Source: Rhynochetos jubatus
Taxonomy: Eukaryota > Chordata > Aves > Eurypygiformes > Rhynochetidae
Assembly: GCA_027574665.1 (NCBI GenBank)
Contig: CM050668.1
Span: 7,278,001 to 7,342,000, forward strand
Length of the DNA stretch: 64,000 bases
Reading direction: 5' to 3'
Part shown: piece after piece, positions 35,307 to 47,628 of the stretch
How positions within the stretch are numbered: the stretch's first letter is position 1
Layout: each line of letters starts with the position of its first letter
The notes under the pieces: model-generated
Databases searched by the model: none
What the model was told of the DNA's origin: nothing
What the model saw: the letters and a program-made list of their open reading frames with translations, nothing else
Translations under genes and position numbers: made by a program

Positions 35307-38300
35307 GGGCCGCGGGTGGGTGTTGGTTTGGGGGGAGCACACCTGCCGGGTCAGAGCAAACGGCGGGGAGCAGCTGGGGGAGCAGGGGCCCGATGCCGGG
35401 AAGATGGAGATAAGAGTGGGAGTCAGCATCGGTCGCTCAGTGCCGAGGGAGTTGGGGTCTGAAACAGGAGGAGATTTTCCTTTTGTCTCTGGGAAGCTGG
35501 ACTGCTCAGGCTCCTCTCTGGATTTTTGTGCTTTGGTGATCCAGATACCGGCATTGACCACACGCTGTAGGATTTGATGGGGTTTTTTTGTCTGTAGCAA
35601 GGAGATGCGCTTCTGAGGAAGGCCCAACTGGGTCAGGCTGCTGGCGTTCCTACCGCTCGGGCTGCGAACGGCAGGGCGGGTCGGGCGGGTCTCTGCCCCT
35701 TGCATCTCCCGATACGGAACAGCAAACGGTCTGTTTGGGGAAGCATCCAGGGATGGAGGCAGAGGCACGCGCTGTGATCTCCAGGGTATCCAGGCAGGCT
35801 GCAGCAGCGTTTGGGAAGTGCTGGGAGACAAAGCACCGTGTCAGCACTGTTATTGGCTGCTCTGTTGAGCATCGGGCTTGTAGGCCTGTAAACCTTGTTT
35901 CAGAAGCTCATCCTGCTGGAATGGATGTCAGCTTTCACCAGCCCATCCGTTACTGCTGGCTGGAAGGGTTTCCTTGAGGGTGACTTGCAGTTTGAGAAGA
36001 ATTGGGGTGTGTGGACAGAGATGCATGTGGGGTGCCTGGCCAGGCTTGTTGGCTGTAGCCTCTGCCCAGCCGCCTGCTAGGCAGCATTCCCCTACCCAAC
36101 TGTGTGCCGAGAGCTCCTTTAATCGGCACGGGTCAGTCCTGCCCCAGGAGTGCTGGGGAGGTGATGCTTTAAGCATGGTCCAGCTGCCTGTTCTAAAATT
36201 TGTGTCTGGGATTTGGCATTTTAAGGAATTACCTGCCTGCTGTTGTAGCCTGCCAGGGCTAAGAAGGAGGGAGGGTGCATCAAACAGCTGTCTTCTCACG
36301 AGAAGGTGTCACTGTGCCTGCCAGACATCACTGAGAGTATGGGACTTCAAAGGCTCAGCTCTGAGGCAAGCCACAAGTTCAAACGTTAGCACCAGCTATT
36401 CCAAGACTGTGAGAAAGAAGCTGTGCTGGAACCAGCCCATCATCTCAGGGCCACTGTGGGGCCTGCCTTCAATTAAGGGAAAACCTGTGTGTTTCGGAGA
36501 TGCTCTCAAGATGGGCATGGACTGGATTGTCCCCTGAGGCCGAGGGTTGGTATGTGCTCCTCTTTTTTTGCTTGGCTTCCTGCTGCCTCTAGCCTTGGAG
36601 GCTGCAGCGATTTGCTCCAGCAAGTAGCAGTTCCTGGTGTGTTTCCTCTTTCTCCCCGTTTGTGCTTTTGCTCTGGCAGAAGAAATGAGAAGAACCCAAA
36701 GGGGGATTTTCCACTGTCGAGGGATGTGGCTACGTAAGGGTATGATGCCAGTTCTTCCCTTGTGTTACAAGGTGTGTAAAATGGGTAAGGGCACAGATTC
36801 CACCTCCTGATTGAGGCTGCTGTTTTTATTTATCAAAATGCCTCCTCCATCCATGAAGCTTGGTGAAATGAACACATTTTTGGGGGGGGAGGGGAGGGGT
36901 GTGGGTGGTGGTGGTGTCATAACTCAGATGAGAACAAGAGACTATATAAAGCATGTTCCATCCCCCAGATACATGGTGTTGGTACCATTTCACAGAGTGT
37001 ATACAGTGCATGGAAGATTTATATACTGACTTAAAGCTCTGGGAAAGCGCAGGTACAGGTGGCTAGACCTGAACGTGGCTAGTGGTTAACCTACATTAGG
37101 CATTGGTATGGGCTTACTTATAGAGATATAGAGAGAGGTATTTATAGAGACATCTGTTTTTTTTAACTTTCCCCAGCAACGAGCCCTTTCCTTTCTCCTG
37201 AGACAAAGTCCACAGAGGCCCTGGTAACACTCAGCAGGGACCAGCACAACTGCCAGCCTGACCAAGGCACCACCTCAGCCTGGAAACACAGACAGCCAGA
37301 ACTACTGCCATGCTGCAGCCCCTTACCCGGCCACAGCAGATGGACTGTGCTCAAGGGCAGCTGCTCTTGTCGTTTCCTACTACTGCAGGTAACTCGGGAC
37401 AAAGATGCCCCTACCCAGAGGCCTGTCCGTCCTGTCTCCTTGCTTCACGCTGTAACTTCCTGGACTGTGACAAAGAACGTGGCCAGACCCAGATCAAGTT
37501 GCCCAGTCCTGCAGCGCGAGGACCTTGGGTCTGCCTTGCTTCAAGGAGGGGGAGGAAGGGGCAAAGAAAGAAACAAAACTAAGAAAGTCAAACAACACGG
37601 GTTCTTCCAGGAAAGCAAGGCTGCATTACTTCCTCAGTAGCAAGAGAATTCAATTCCCTGGCTCCTGACGATATTCCCTGCTGGCTTACAAGCAAACAGC
37701 AGTCACCGCGACATACAGAGTTTGCTAAGCACAGTTTTGAGCGGCTGTTTCCGTAACACAGCAAGCCTTGCCATACCAGAGCACAAGGGACAACACCAGG
37801 CACCTTCCTCGTTACTGCCCAGCCTGCAACACCTGGGTCACCTCTCGCTTTCATTGCTAAGTAGCTGCAGCACGGTTGGCAGCGGGAATGAATCACGTTT
37901 GATTCCAGCTCCCAGCATTCCTCTGGCCGGCACAGCTGCTTCTCTCCTGACTGTGCTAATTGACTTTGCCCCCGCCTGGCTGGGAAACAAGCAGTAACGT
38001 GCACATGGACACACAAAAGCCCCATCTTTAGCTGAGGCCTCAGAGAGCCTTCAGAGCCCTCAGCCAGGCTGAGGGACCCGTGCAGCCTTTACCCCCAGCA
38101 GCCCCCTTGGCAAAAGGATAAATGCTGGGTGCATGTATCAGGCTCTGTGCACAGCCCGGGCCCAGAGCGGGGTAGCACCGACACCTCTGAAAGGCGCGTT
38201 CGGGAAGGCGATGGGATTGGCGAGGGGTTCTGGTTGCGCGTGCAGCCGCGCTGAGCCCTGGGGTCGCTCCGCAGGAACTGATAAACGACGCCACCGTGGA

Positions 38301-38783
38301 ATCCGTCCGCTTTGGTCCCGCTTGTCCGTGTGGTGACGGCTCCCGGTTGATGAAATGGTCAGCGAGAGCCGCTGAAACACGGAGCGCTTTTTCTGGTGCT
38401 GATACTCCAGCATTTGGGAGGTGAAACACGGGGAAAATGAAGGGCAAGACCCATTTCAGTGTAAAAACTTAATTTATCACAGACTGCGCCTACACAGAAA
38501 TAGAAACAAACTCGACGTAAACCAAATCCCACCCCGTCCCATGAACAACACTGCAGTTAAACCCCCATTCTTACAACAGTTCCTACTTACTAACTACAAC
38601 TACGCTAAGGTTGATACAACTACAGAAAATCTAACTTCTACTGTCAATACAATAAACTAAACTTACTGTCCCTAATGCCTAAACGCGGAAATACAAGCGA
38701 AGTACATAAATACGTAAATAAAGAAACAAATAAATAAACAGTCAGAATGTCCCAAAGGGGCTGTTGGGTGCCCCCCCTTTAAA

Positions 38784-39198
38784 TCACTTCAGGAAGCGGT
38801 GCTGCTGCGGCTCCGGCGGAAACAGCCGCCTCCAGCAGCGAGGCTGAATTCGCCGCTTCTTGCAGGGCGGCTGGAGATCTGGGAAGAAAAGGGAACAGCG
38901 AGTGACCGTCAGCCCCTGTACGCGTCTCCCCTGGCGGCACACGGAGCACTTGTGCTTCTGTGCGGGGCTGACCCCCAGGCAGCAGCTGGACTGTTCTCCC
39001 CTCCCCTCTCTGCGGCAGGCTCAGGGCAGCCGTCTCGGGAATCTCTACCGACACGCAGAATCTCTCCTTACCGGAGGAGCTGCCGTCCTCGGAAACGAGC
39101 CGCCTCTTCCTACACGGCTGCGGCGGCTCGGGTCCCGCAGTTTGGTGCCCCTCTCCTGCCCCGGACACACGGGATTCCCCGCTCACACTTGGCCTCTC
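38784..39198 (-). CDS. Unidentified two-exon C-terminus, unit 3
   Basis: Third copy of the minus-strand exon pair, with CRKRRLV as in unit 1 and the same splice signals and stop. The adjacent CAAA tract is shorter. Open in all three units; not identified. Confidence 0.33.
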
Positions 39199-40131
39199 CT
39201 TCAGACAAGCAAACAAACAGAGAAACAAACCCAAAGAGGACTCAGTGTTTTCCTGGGATCACTTCAGGAACACACCGATAGCTGCTCTTCCCCACCCCCA
39301 AAGGACACCAACAAGTGTTGAACGCGGCCTGGGCGGGTTACGGGATAAGTGTTTTTCACTGGGGATTCAGGTGGGCACATCGAAACTCTGGCCCCTGCAC
39401 GGAAAATGTCCCGTGAAGCAAACCATGGGAGCAGAAAACTGGAACGCACGGAGTGAGGGAAGAGGAGCTCCCGGCCTGAGCTCTGCCCTGCGTTATCCAG
39501 CCGGCAGGGAGGGATGAGCCAGCAGAGGTCCAGGTGCCCTCCTTGTTCCCAACACGTGTGTCCGTGCTGCCAGACCCGGCTCAAACAGCCCGACCGAGCT
39601 GAGGGGTGCCAAACTGCCCCTGCGAGCCGCACGTTTCTGCTTGGGAATCCCCCCCCCCACTGCTGGACAGTGCATTCTCTGGTGTTGCTTTCTGGAGCCC
39701 TCTGCTGCTGCTGCTCCGTAGGGAGTGTGCAGGCAGCCATGCAGTGAGCTTGGAAACAGGGGATTCCTCTGGCTCAAGCATCACAGAAACGGCGTCTTTC
39801 CACTTTAAGAGGAAACTAAATTATTTCTTAGGAGTAGGAGTGGAATAAATACACTCATTGAAGGCCAAACTCTGTAACAGTCTGGGACAGGACTTCACTG
39901 CGGCTCAGAGGACGATGCTGGGGCTGAACGTACCAGCTCTTCTCCTGTCAGGAATTGCTCCCAATCTGCTGTCCTTTGGAAACCAGGGAGGCATACCTTG
40001 GGAAGGGGAGCGTTGGTCCTGTGGGCCCACTGATGAAGGGGCAGAAGAGAGAACACCGGGCGGACCGTGTAGGTGACCTCTGTGCTGCTTCTCAGCGTTG
40101 GAAAGGCAGCCCCTTCATTGGGAAAAGTTGG

Positions 40132-40394
40132 AGAATCAGAGAATGGTTTGGGCTGGAAGGGACCTTAAAACCCATCTAGTTCCAACCCCCCTGCCGTGGG
40201 CAGGGACACCCTCTCCCAGCCTCACCCAGCCTGGCCTTGGACACTCCCAGGGATGGGGCGTCCACAGCTTCTCTGGGCAACCTGTCCCAGTGCTCCCCAC
40301 CCTCTCCGGGAAGAATTTCTTCCCGATACCCAGTCGAAATGTGCCGGCTTTTAATTTAAACTGTTCCCCCTTGTCCTGTCACTCCCTGCCTCTG
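40132..40394 (-). mobile_element. CR1 LINE 3' end, unit 3
   Basis: Third copy of the same CR1 3' fragment in the same position, with CTGCCGTGGGCAGG where units 1 and 2 have CTGCCCTGGGCAGG. Confidence 0.92.
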
Positions 40395-40596
40395 TAATGC
40401 TCCCCCCCCCCCAGCTTTCTCGTAGCACCGTAACTTGGCCTCCTGACTCCAGGTGCCCTGAGCGGCCCCCAGCACGGACAGGGAACGCCCCTCCCTCGGG
40501 GGAATTTTGAAACCCTGTGCCCCCAGCGCTCCCCAGACCCACCGCAGCCCCGCCTGGCCCGGGTGCCCCGGCAGCCCCAGGCCGAGCGGACACCGG

Positions 40597-41113
40597 GGGC
40601 GGCTGGGCGGGCGGCTGGTCACCTCCTGGGCGGCTGCCGGCTTCGCCTTGTCAGCGCTCGTCCGGCGCTTCAGGCGGAGCAGGAGGTCGGGGCGGCCGCG
40701 GCGAAAGTGGGGGCTCTGGAAGCGGTGCAGGAGCCCGGCCCAGCTGCCGCCACTGCCGTTGCCATTTGCAACCCCAGGACAGGGCCCAGGGCCCAGGACC
40801 CGGCCCAGCTGCCCGACTGCCCCACCACCCCCTTGCGGGAGCCGTAGAGGTTGAGCCGGCGGACGCGGCTGGAGAACTTACTGGTCTCGAAGGTGCCGGC
40901 GGCTCCCACCGCCCCGACACCGCACACCCCCTGGGCCCGGCCCGGCCCCGCTCCCAGCGCCTGGCGCTCCCGGGGCCGGTGGAGGAGCGTCCCCTGGCCG
41001 TGGGCGCTCCAGAGGCCGGAGCCGCCGTGCGGGCCGGGCAGCACCTGCCACCGCTGGGCCGGGCAGCGGCTGGGGCCGAGGGCAGCGGGGAGCTGCTGCA
41101 GCTGCCGCTCCAT
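40597..41113 (-). pseudogene. HSF5: HSF5-like first exon, disrupted (unit 3)
   Basis: Third copy of the HSF5-like exon, ATG at 41,113, with SSRVRRLNLYG as in unit 2 but the longer repetitive tract of unit 1. The frame leaving the DNA-binding domain again misses the frame carrying HRFQSPHFRRG. It combines features of units 1 and 2, which fits exchange between units. Confidence 0.7.
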
Positions 41114-41706
41114 GGCCGCGGCACCGGACGCCAAGTGACCGCTCGGCTCCACCGGACGCCGAGTGACCGCTCGGCTGCAACGGCCGCCGCGCGAGGGCCG
41201 GCCCGGCCCCGCCCCCCGGGCGCTGTCCAGCACGTGCGCGGCTGGCCACGCGCTGCCCGCTCCTGCCGCTCCCCCCCCACCCTCGGCGCCGGTCCCCCCC
41301 CAGCCCCGCCGTGCCCTGGAAAGCGCGGTCAGCCCAGGCTGTCCGGAGCTGTGTGTCACTGGGCGCTGGGCAAAGGGACACGGGGCGGAACGGCGTCGGG
41401 TGCCAACCTTTCGTTTCACATCCAACAATTGCAGAACCTGTTCTCATCAGCTCCTTTCTCATCCAGTTAAGGGTTGTCTCATACTTTTAAATTCTAATTA
41501 GAATTGACATAGCTACCACTGCTCTACAGTTGTCTTCATTGCCTGCAATACATTCTGGCATTGGCTTCCACAGGTTAATTTACCTGAACGGTCTCCTTCC
41601 GCTTGTTAACTTTAGATTTGTGGCCACCCTCCTCAGATTCTCTTTTTCCAAAGAGGGTAAAACGGCACACAATTTACCTCCTTCCCTTTCTTTCATGTCT
41701 TCACAG

Positions 41707-41858
41707 CTGAGACGCTGGCGTTGCCCACCAGCCCCCTCAGCGATGCGTACCGCGCGTCGGTGCGGCTGGACGCTGGGGCTGCCCTGCGCGCTGCCGTGAG
41801 CGAGCCGCGACGCTTGCAGAGGGACACGCCGCGCAGTGTGCAGGAACACTGGGTGTAA
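41707..41858 (+). CDS. Unidentified terminal exon, unit 3
   Basis: Third copy of the candidate plus-strand terminal exon, ending HWV then TAA (HWA in units 1 and 2). It lies 240 bases before unit 3 is cut off. Not identified. Confidence 0.3.
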
Positions 41859-42095
41859 TTACTGCGTCCCCAGTTTCCAAACTCGATGTTTGAGTGCCTG
41901 CACGCCGTTTGTTACGAAAGGGAGTAAAAGGGTGCTTTGCGGGCGCTGAGAGGACTGTCGGGCTCGTGGTGGTAGTACACCCTCTGCGATCAGGGTAGCT
42001 GTCGGTTCTGACAGGACTGAGAAGGACCGAGCATTCGCTGAGCTTGTCGCCGAGTATTTAGGACAGAGACAAATATCAGAGTAGGCTGTGTAACT

Positions 42096-43016
42096 TTTTG
42101 CTATATGACACCTAGAAACACTGGACCTTTAGAATCTATAAAGTAACACTGCATGGAACTGTCTCCTTGGATGTGAAGACAGGCTTTGTTCTGGAGAACT
42201 GAATTTATGCTGGGAAATCCAAACCATGTTGGTTGTATTCCAAGCACAGTAGTGCTCGGAAGCTGCCCAACCCAATGGCTCCAGCAGCCAGGGTGCAAAT
42301 GACTTGGAAAATGAGGCCTCTGTGACAAATCTTGGCCAATCCCTGCAAAGATTACCTTGATGTTTAAAAACCCGTGGGCAGGGAATCCTTGCGAGGTGCG
42401 CTGTGTGGAGAGCGCAGCATGACTTGAGCTGCATCGTTTCTGACTCTGCTCGCTGATCTCTTGGGTAAATAAGGAGTTGCTGGTGGAACACGGGGTTGCT
42501 GGGAACGAAGCTTGTGTTGCGATGAACTCCGAGAGTTTCCTTTCTCCATGTGGCAGCTGTTGCTCCCGGATGGAGTCACCGTAGAGGTGGTTGTGGCGCA
42601 CCAAGTCGACGCGGGACACATGTTTCTGCATCAGCACACCCACCCCACTTTCCATGTCCTGCGTAGCCTGGACCAGCAGATGTATGCCTGCTATTCTCAT
42701 CCCGCGGTTCCGACCCTGCCGACTCCAGTAGAAGGCAAGTAACCTGGTTGCTCACAAATTGTTCCGCTGAGGAACTTCTAGGGTCACGCGAAAGCACGAT
42801 GCCCCTGAGTTAGGCTTGGGAAGTTTCCCCGTAGATGGGAATGTGATAGTTCGCTTGTCATTTCATCTCTCTTTAAGCTGACGCCAGAGTACAGACGTTG
42901 CTCTCCTCTTCCTTACCTCACACGTCCCTGGAGTACCTCCCCAGCCACCTAGTTCCATGTTGAAGTTCAGGATAAAATAGTCTGTCTCAGGTTATTTCTC
43001 ATCAACTTGGCATCTG
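42096..43016 (+). pseudogene. AKAP1: Orphan AKAP1 fragment with exon 6 only
   Basis: This 0.92-kb piece matches copy 1 from 3965 to about 4886: the end of intron 5, exon 6 (here 42,557-42,734, encoding [12 protein letters not shown] through LPTPVE) and the start of intron 6, including the GC donor GAAG|GCAAGT. The exon is intact but has no neighbouring AKAP1 exons, so it cannot make AKAP1 by itself. It shares an extra A (CCCAATGGCTCC) with copy 2 but has CTTACCTC like copy 1, so it is a mosaic of the two. It is flanked by unit 3 on the left and unrelated sequence on the right. Confidence 0.88.
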
Positions 43017-45884
43017 TGTCCTCGGAAACTCCCCCGACCAGCGGCAGCCGGGGAGGCCCCGCAGAGCGGCCGGCCCAGCGCTCGGCAGCCGCCCGGGCTC
43101 TGGCGCAGGGCAGCTCTCCGCCTGCGGCCAGGAGAACAGGGCTGTGCCACGGCAGCGGGACGCTCGCCGCCACCAGCACGCCGCCGCAGCCCTTGCTGCT
43201 GACAAGAGCAACAGAAGACAGCGGTTGCAGACACGAAACCAGGCTCGTGCTGAGCACACGGAACCTGCTGTAGCACGCTCAGAACTGGATCAAATACCCT
43301 GCAAACAATTCAGCCAGTACGCCTCTGTTGGCCTTCATCTTCCAGTTGTTTGGGATGTTAGTGGAGACACCTGTCATCTACAACAAAGGCACGGATAAAG
43401 AAAGGCAAGAATAAACTGGCCTCGTGGATGCTGACATACCTTACCCATTCTTTTCTCGTTTTCAGTGACCCTTGTACTTTGTATGGTGCCAATTCTTCTT
43501 CCCAGGATTATCTGTTTGCTTTTTAAATCAAGAAAACTGAATTAGTAGGCTAAAAAGCTGTTTCACACTCACAAAAAATTCAGACATGAACCACTTCTGT
43601 TGAGCAGAACGTGAGTTGTCAGACACAGGAGCAGTTAATTGTTCTCTTAGCGGTGTTTGTTTGACCTCAGTATAATGTTATTATTACTCAACAGAATATA
43701 GTTCTCTTTTCACTAACGTAAAGCTCACGGGTTTTGACCGCTGTAAGAGCTCGGCTACGCAGCGCACACGCAGCAGGACACCGCTCGTGTCCTGAGAGCT
43801 TAACGTGTTTATGGTCACCGTGTGTGTCTGACACCGGCTGTCTTCGTGACCTTGGACAAATCTCAACGTCTTGCGATAAGGCCTCATAAATGCCTGAATT
43901 GCCCAACTGTAACAGTCAAGGATGGCCATCAGTGGGCGGCATTCGCAGCAGACAAACTTCCGAGGTCTGCAGATTAAAGACATCAAAGGGGCAAAGTCTT
44001 AGCACTGCTGTAGTGCTTCCGCCTCAAGCGTGGCACAATCTGTAGTCTTTATGCAGACATTTATTAGTAATTTCTGACTGCTCTAAACAATAACAAAGAT
44101 TGAGGCAAATCAGGAACTTTTCACAGAAAAATACAAATTAGCAATTTAGGAAGGACGAGCCTGCTCAAGCACGATTCTGTGATCTTTCCAAATTACTCAT
44201 TTATGCTCTTTAATGTACTAACTGCTTGCTGCGTATGTGCGTAAATAAACAACTGAGCAGGTTTAACTCCGGCCAGTCAAACCGCCCTGGTGTCCCGCCG
44301 TTAAGGTGTTTATTTCCTGCATCATTACACAGCATGGAGCACGCTGGTTACAGCCCGGCCAGCTCACAGGAATGTGAAAGGCTCTGCAGGATGAAAGACT
44401 TGGCTACTGGAAAAAGGCAAGAGGCTCATTTTGGAGTAATTTATTACTCCTAGGAAAAAGGAAGACGGCGCTTTCACAGCTGTAAGGGGACTGATGCTTT
44501 CCTACACTGGGATTGCTCTGGTTTATAGTCTCACTTCTCCTTGCTCTGCTGTCCCCTGCTACCTTTTCTTGCCCCAGAGCACGCTTGCATAAGGCATCTC
44601 TCCCTGGCCTGCTTCTTCCCTCTGACAATGCAGAACCAAATCCTGAAGAAGTGCAGGTCCAGCAGTGTCCCAGGGGCCAGCCCAGTGCCCAGAGCCAACC
44701 GCTGCCCCGTGATTTGCAGCAGAAGCGAACAGGGCCAGGCAGCGTAGGACGGAGAAGCACCCCGAGAAAGCTGACTCCCGTAACTCCCTGCCTTTCCATG
44801 CAACTGCTGCTGGATTATTTGAGCAGAGGATACAACAATCCCAAACTGCTCTTCCCACACAGAGGAGGCCAAACTCCTCCCCTCCCTGGTGTTATGAACA
44901 CAACAATTATCAATGATGCCTCATAAAGGTCAGCGCAGAGCTTTTCCCAAGGCACGGCTGCCGCTCAGACTGCTCCTGCCACACCCCGTATCCTTTTCCT
45001 CTTTCATACCTATCTGTTGTGCAAACTCCCTTAGAATAACTACAACTATTTCCCACAGTCTCCTCAAGGCGCTTGCCCAGAGCTGTCCTGAAAGCTCCTG
45101 TCAAACAGGCCCCAAAGAGCGCTCCAGCACCAACGAGCCACGCTTTCCTGTGTATCCCCCCAAAGCCTCAGAGATTCCTTGGGACACAGGAATCATTTGC
45201 ACACTGTATTTTCTTGAAGGATGAAAAAAGCTCTAGAGGGAAGCGTCCTAATGATTTAGCAATAAAATAAACCCAAAAGCCCCCATTAATTCCAACTGTG
45301 TGCTGCTGCAGCTGAGCAGTGAGGAGGTTTGCCTGAACAGAGGTTTTTCATGTCCCACTCTGGGTCAGCGCTGGCGGACAGCAGCTCCAATCCCGCACTG
45401 CTGCAGCCGGCAGCTAAGACGTTTGCTTGGTGCCTAACGTTACGTCCCCAACTAAGCACCCGCAGCATTTGCCTACAACTTTGCATAAAGCAGCGTCACC
45501 TCTGTTCGCTGTCCGCACAGCACGGTGGCAGCTGGCAGCGTCTGGCTGTTAGAAGACAATCGAGCTTTGGCTCCGGGGCGCAGACAGCCCGATGATGCCA
45601 GCTGAGAACGGCTGCGCGGCTGGAGCGGTGAGGGTGGCTAGATGCGGTCTTTAAGAACTGTGCAAGGCCAGCAGAGCCAAGAGCCATTCCTAGCCCTTTC
45701 CAGCAGTGACTCAGACACCCAAGGCCTGGCCGACCCAGGAGACACGGCAGGTTCTGCCAGCAGAGGCGGCTCGCCACCTCGCAGCGGCCCCAGGGCAAAG
45801 CACCGCGTCCAGCCGAGCTGGGCGGCGCTGACCGGGCAGGAAGCGGCCGCGACGGGCGTGGAGGACCCCGCGGGCCCGCGCCAC
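43017..45884. other. Single-copy region between orphan fragment and AKAP1 copy 2
   Basis: No gene is identified. A CpG-rich block at 43,017-43,200 touches the breakpoint. Read on the minus strand it follows an acceptor-like CTTCTGTTGCTCTTGTCAG and translates GGVLVAASVPLPWHSP and onward with no stop until after the breakpoint, so it may be an exon cut by the rearrangement. The rest (43.3-45.6 kb) has only short frames without recognisable content. GC content rises again from about 45,740 toward the AKAP1 promoter. Confidence 0.4.
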
Positions 45885-46640
45885 GCCGGAGCGGGAAACC
45901 CCCTACGACAGCAGCTCCCGGGCTGGCTGAGGCCCGGCCTGACGCCGCCGAGGCACTGGGCCGCTCCCTGCCGAGGATGAGGGGCCGCGCAGCGGCCCGC
46001 CCCGCCGCCGCCACCAGGGCTGGCCGGGCCTCAACGACAGCGCGGAGCGGGGACTCCTTTGGGATGACTCCCCGCGTACCGAGGAAGGGAGGGCGGGAGG
46101 AGGCGGCTCGGCGGCGGCCCACGCGCCCTTCCCGGGCCATGAGAACAGGGAGGGCCCGGCCCCCGAAGCCGGTGCCCTCCGCCGGCGGCCGCGGGTGAGG
46201 CGCAGCAGGGCGCAGGGTGTCTGTGGGGGGGCGCGGCGGAGGGGGGGCGGGGAAGACGGGCGGCGGGGGGGACCGGGACGCGCTCCCGCTCCGGGCACCG
46301 GCGGTGGCGGACCGGACCGTCCACAAGTAAGTACTGCCGCGGGCTATCGGCCCACCCTGTCGGGTCTCGCACTGCCCGGGCGTGCCGCTGCGCCCAAGGT
46401 CAGCGCCACCGCGCCCGGCCCCCGGCCCGGCTGTCAGGCCCGGCCCGCGCTGCCGGTGGGGAGCACGGTGGAGGGAGCGGGGCTGCCCGCGGGCACGGCG
46501 GTGGCTCCGCCGACGTCGCCGCTGGGGCTCGATTGCAGCAGGCCGGGCTGTGCTGGTGCCCGCCGGGGAGCGAAGCTGCAGCGCCCGTGTGGCCCCGGGG
46601 CTGGGGAGGCCCTACAGCGGGTACCGGGCGGGGTGTCTTA
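45885..46640 (+). promoter_or_regulatory. AKAP1: AKAP1 copy 2 CpG-island promoter and non-coding exon 1
   Basis: Dense CpG sequence lies 3-3.6 kb upstream of the AKAP1 start exon. A donor, CCACAA|GTAAGT (GT at 46,327), is the likely end of a non-coding first exon, since the ATG exon at 49,520 opens with 27 bases of 5' UTR after an acceptor. The left edge is the point from which copies 2 and 3 are alike. The transcription start is not visible. Long frames on both strands here are CpG-island artefacts. Confidence 0.6.
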
Positions 46641-46649
46641 GGGGAGGCT

Positions 46650-47628
46650 GCAGGTAAAGGCTGCACGGGTCCCTCAGCCTGGCTGAGGGCTCTGAAGGCT
46701 CTCTGAGGCCTCAGCTAAAGATGGGGCTTTTGTGTGTCCATGTGCACGTTACTGCTTGTTTCCCAGCCAGGCGGGGGCAAAGTCAATTAGCACAGTCAGG
46801 AGAGAAGCAGCTGTGCCGGCCAGAGGAATGCTGGGAGCTGGAATCAAACGTGATTCATTCCCGCTGCCAACCGTGCTGCAGCTACTTAGCAATGAAAGCG
46901 AGAGGTGACCCAGGTGTTGCAGGCTGGGCAGTAACGAGGAAGGTGCCTGGTGTTGTCCCTTGTGCTCTGGTATGGCAAGGCTTGCTGTGTTACGGAAACA
47001 GCCGCTCAAAACTGTGCTTAGCAAACTCTGTATGTCGCGGTGACTGCTGTTTGCTTGTAAGCCAGCAGGGAATATCGTCAGGAGCCAGGGAATTGAATTC
47101 TCTTGCTACTGAGGAAGTAATGCAGCCTTGCTTTCCTGGAAGAACCTGGGCAACTTGATCTGTGTCTGGCCACGTTCTTTGTCACAGTCCAGGAAGTTAC
47201 AGCATGAAGCAAGGAGACAGGATGGACAGGCCTCTGGGTAGGGGCATCTTTGTCCCGAGTTACCTGCAGTAGTAGGAAACGACAAGAGCAGCTGCCCTTG
47301 AGCACAGTCCATCTGCTGTGGCTGGGTAAGGGGCTGCAGCATGGCAGTAGTTCTGGCTGTCTGTGTTTCCAGGGTGAGGTGGTGCCTTGGTCAGGCTGGC
47401 AGTTGTGCTGGTCCCTGCTGAGTGTTATCAGGGCCTCTGTGGACTTTGTGTCAGGTGAAAGGAAAGGGCTCGTTGCTGGGGAAAATAGTAGCAGGAGACA
47501 GTAACTGTACTTTTCTGCTGTTTGCTGGAGACGGTAACTGTACTTTTCTGCTGTTTGCTTTGTGCCTGCGAATGATCTACTGAGTTCCAGCCCCGCACAT
47601 GTGTGCAGAATAGCCGAGGAAGAGCACG
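46650..47628 (-). repeat. 1-kb inverted block in AKAP1 copy 2 intron 1
   Basis: Reverse complement of 10,841-11,910 and of the start of each tandem unit. It lacks about 91 bases present in all other copies (junction GGAAGAACC|TGGGCAACTTG near 47,147). Its GTGTCAGG variant matches unit 2 whereas copy 3 has GTCTCAGG like units 1 and 3, which suggests sequence exchange between arms. Confidence 0.85.

Larger units (their letters stand above)
24080..37165. repeat. 13.1-kb tandem unit 2
   Basis: Second head-to-tail copy, 13,086 bases. It joins unit 1 at TTTTTTTTAA|CTTTCCCCAGC and ends at the same junction sequence near 37,166. Gene order is as in unit 1. Private differences include a 7-base shorter repetitive tract in the HSF5-like exon and R to Q in the basic tail of the candidate minus-strand exon. 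Confidence 0.92.
37166..42095. repeat. 13.1-kb tandem unit 3, truncated
   Basis: Third head-to-tail copy, matching unit 1 from 10,983 to about 15,917 and then ending abruptly at GTGTAAC, where AKAP1 intron 5 sequence (TTTTGCTATATGACACC) begins. It keeps the exon pair, CR1, HSF5-like exon and plus-strand terminal exon but lacks the CpG island. The few bases at the join suggest an end-joining type breakpoint. Confidence 0.9.

Noticed and set aside
45496..46326. 276-codon minus-strand frame in the AKAP1 promoter, and similar frames at 60.7-61.3 kb
   Set aside because: Same CpG-island effect; no domain, and it lies on the AKAP1 promoter and exon 1.
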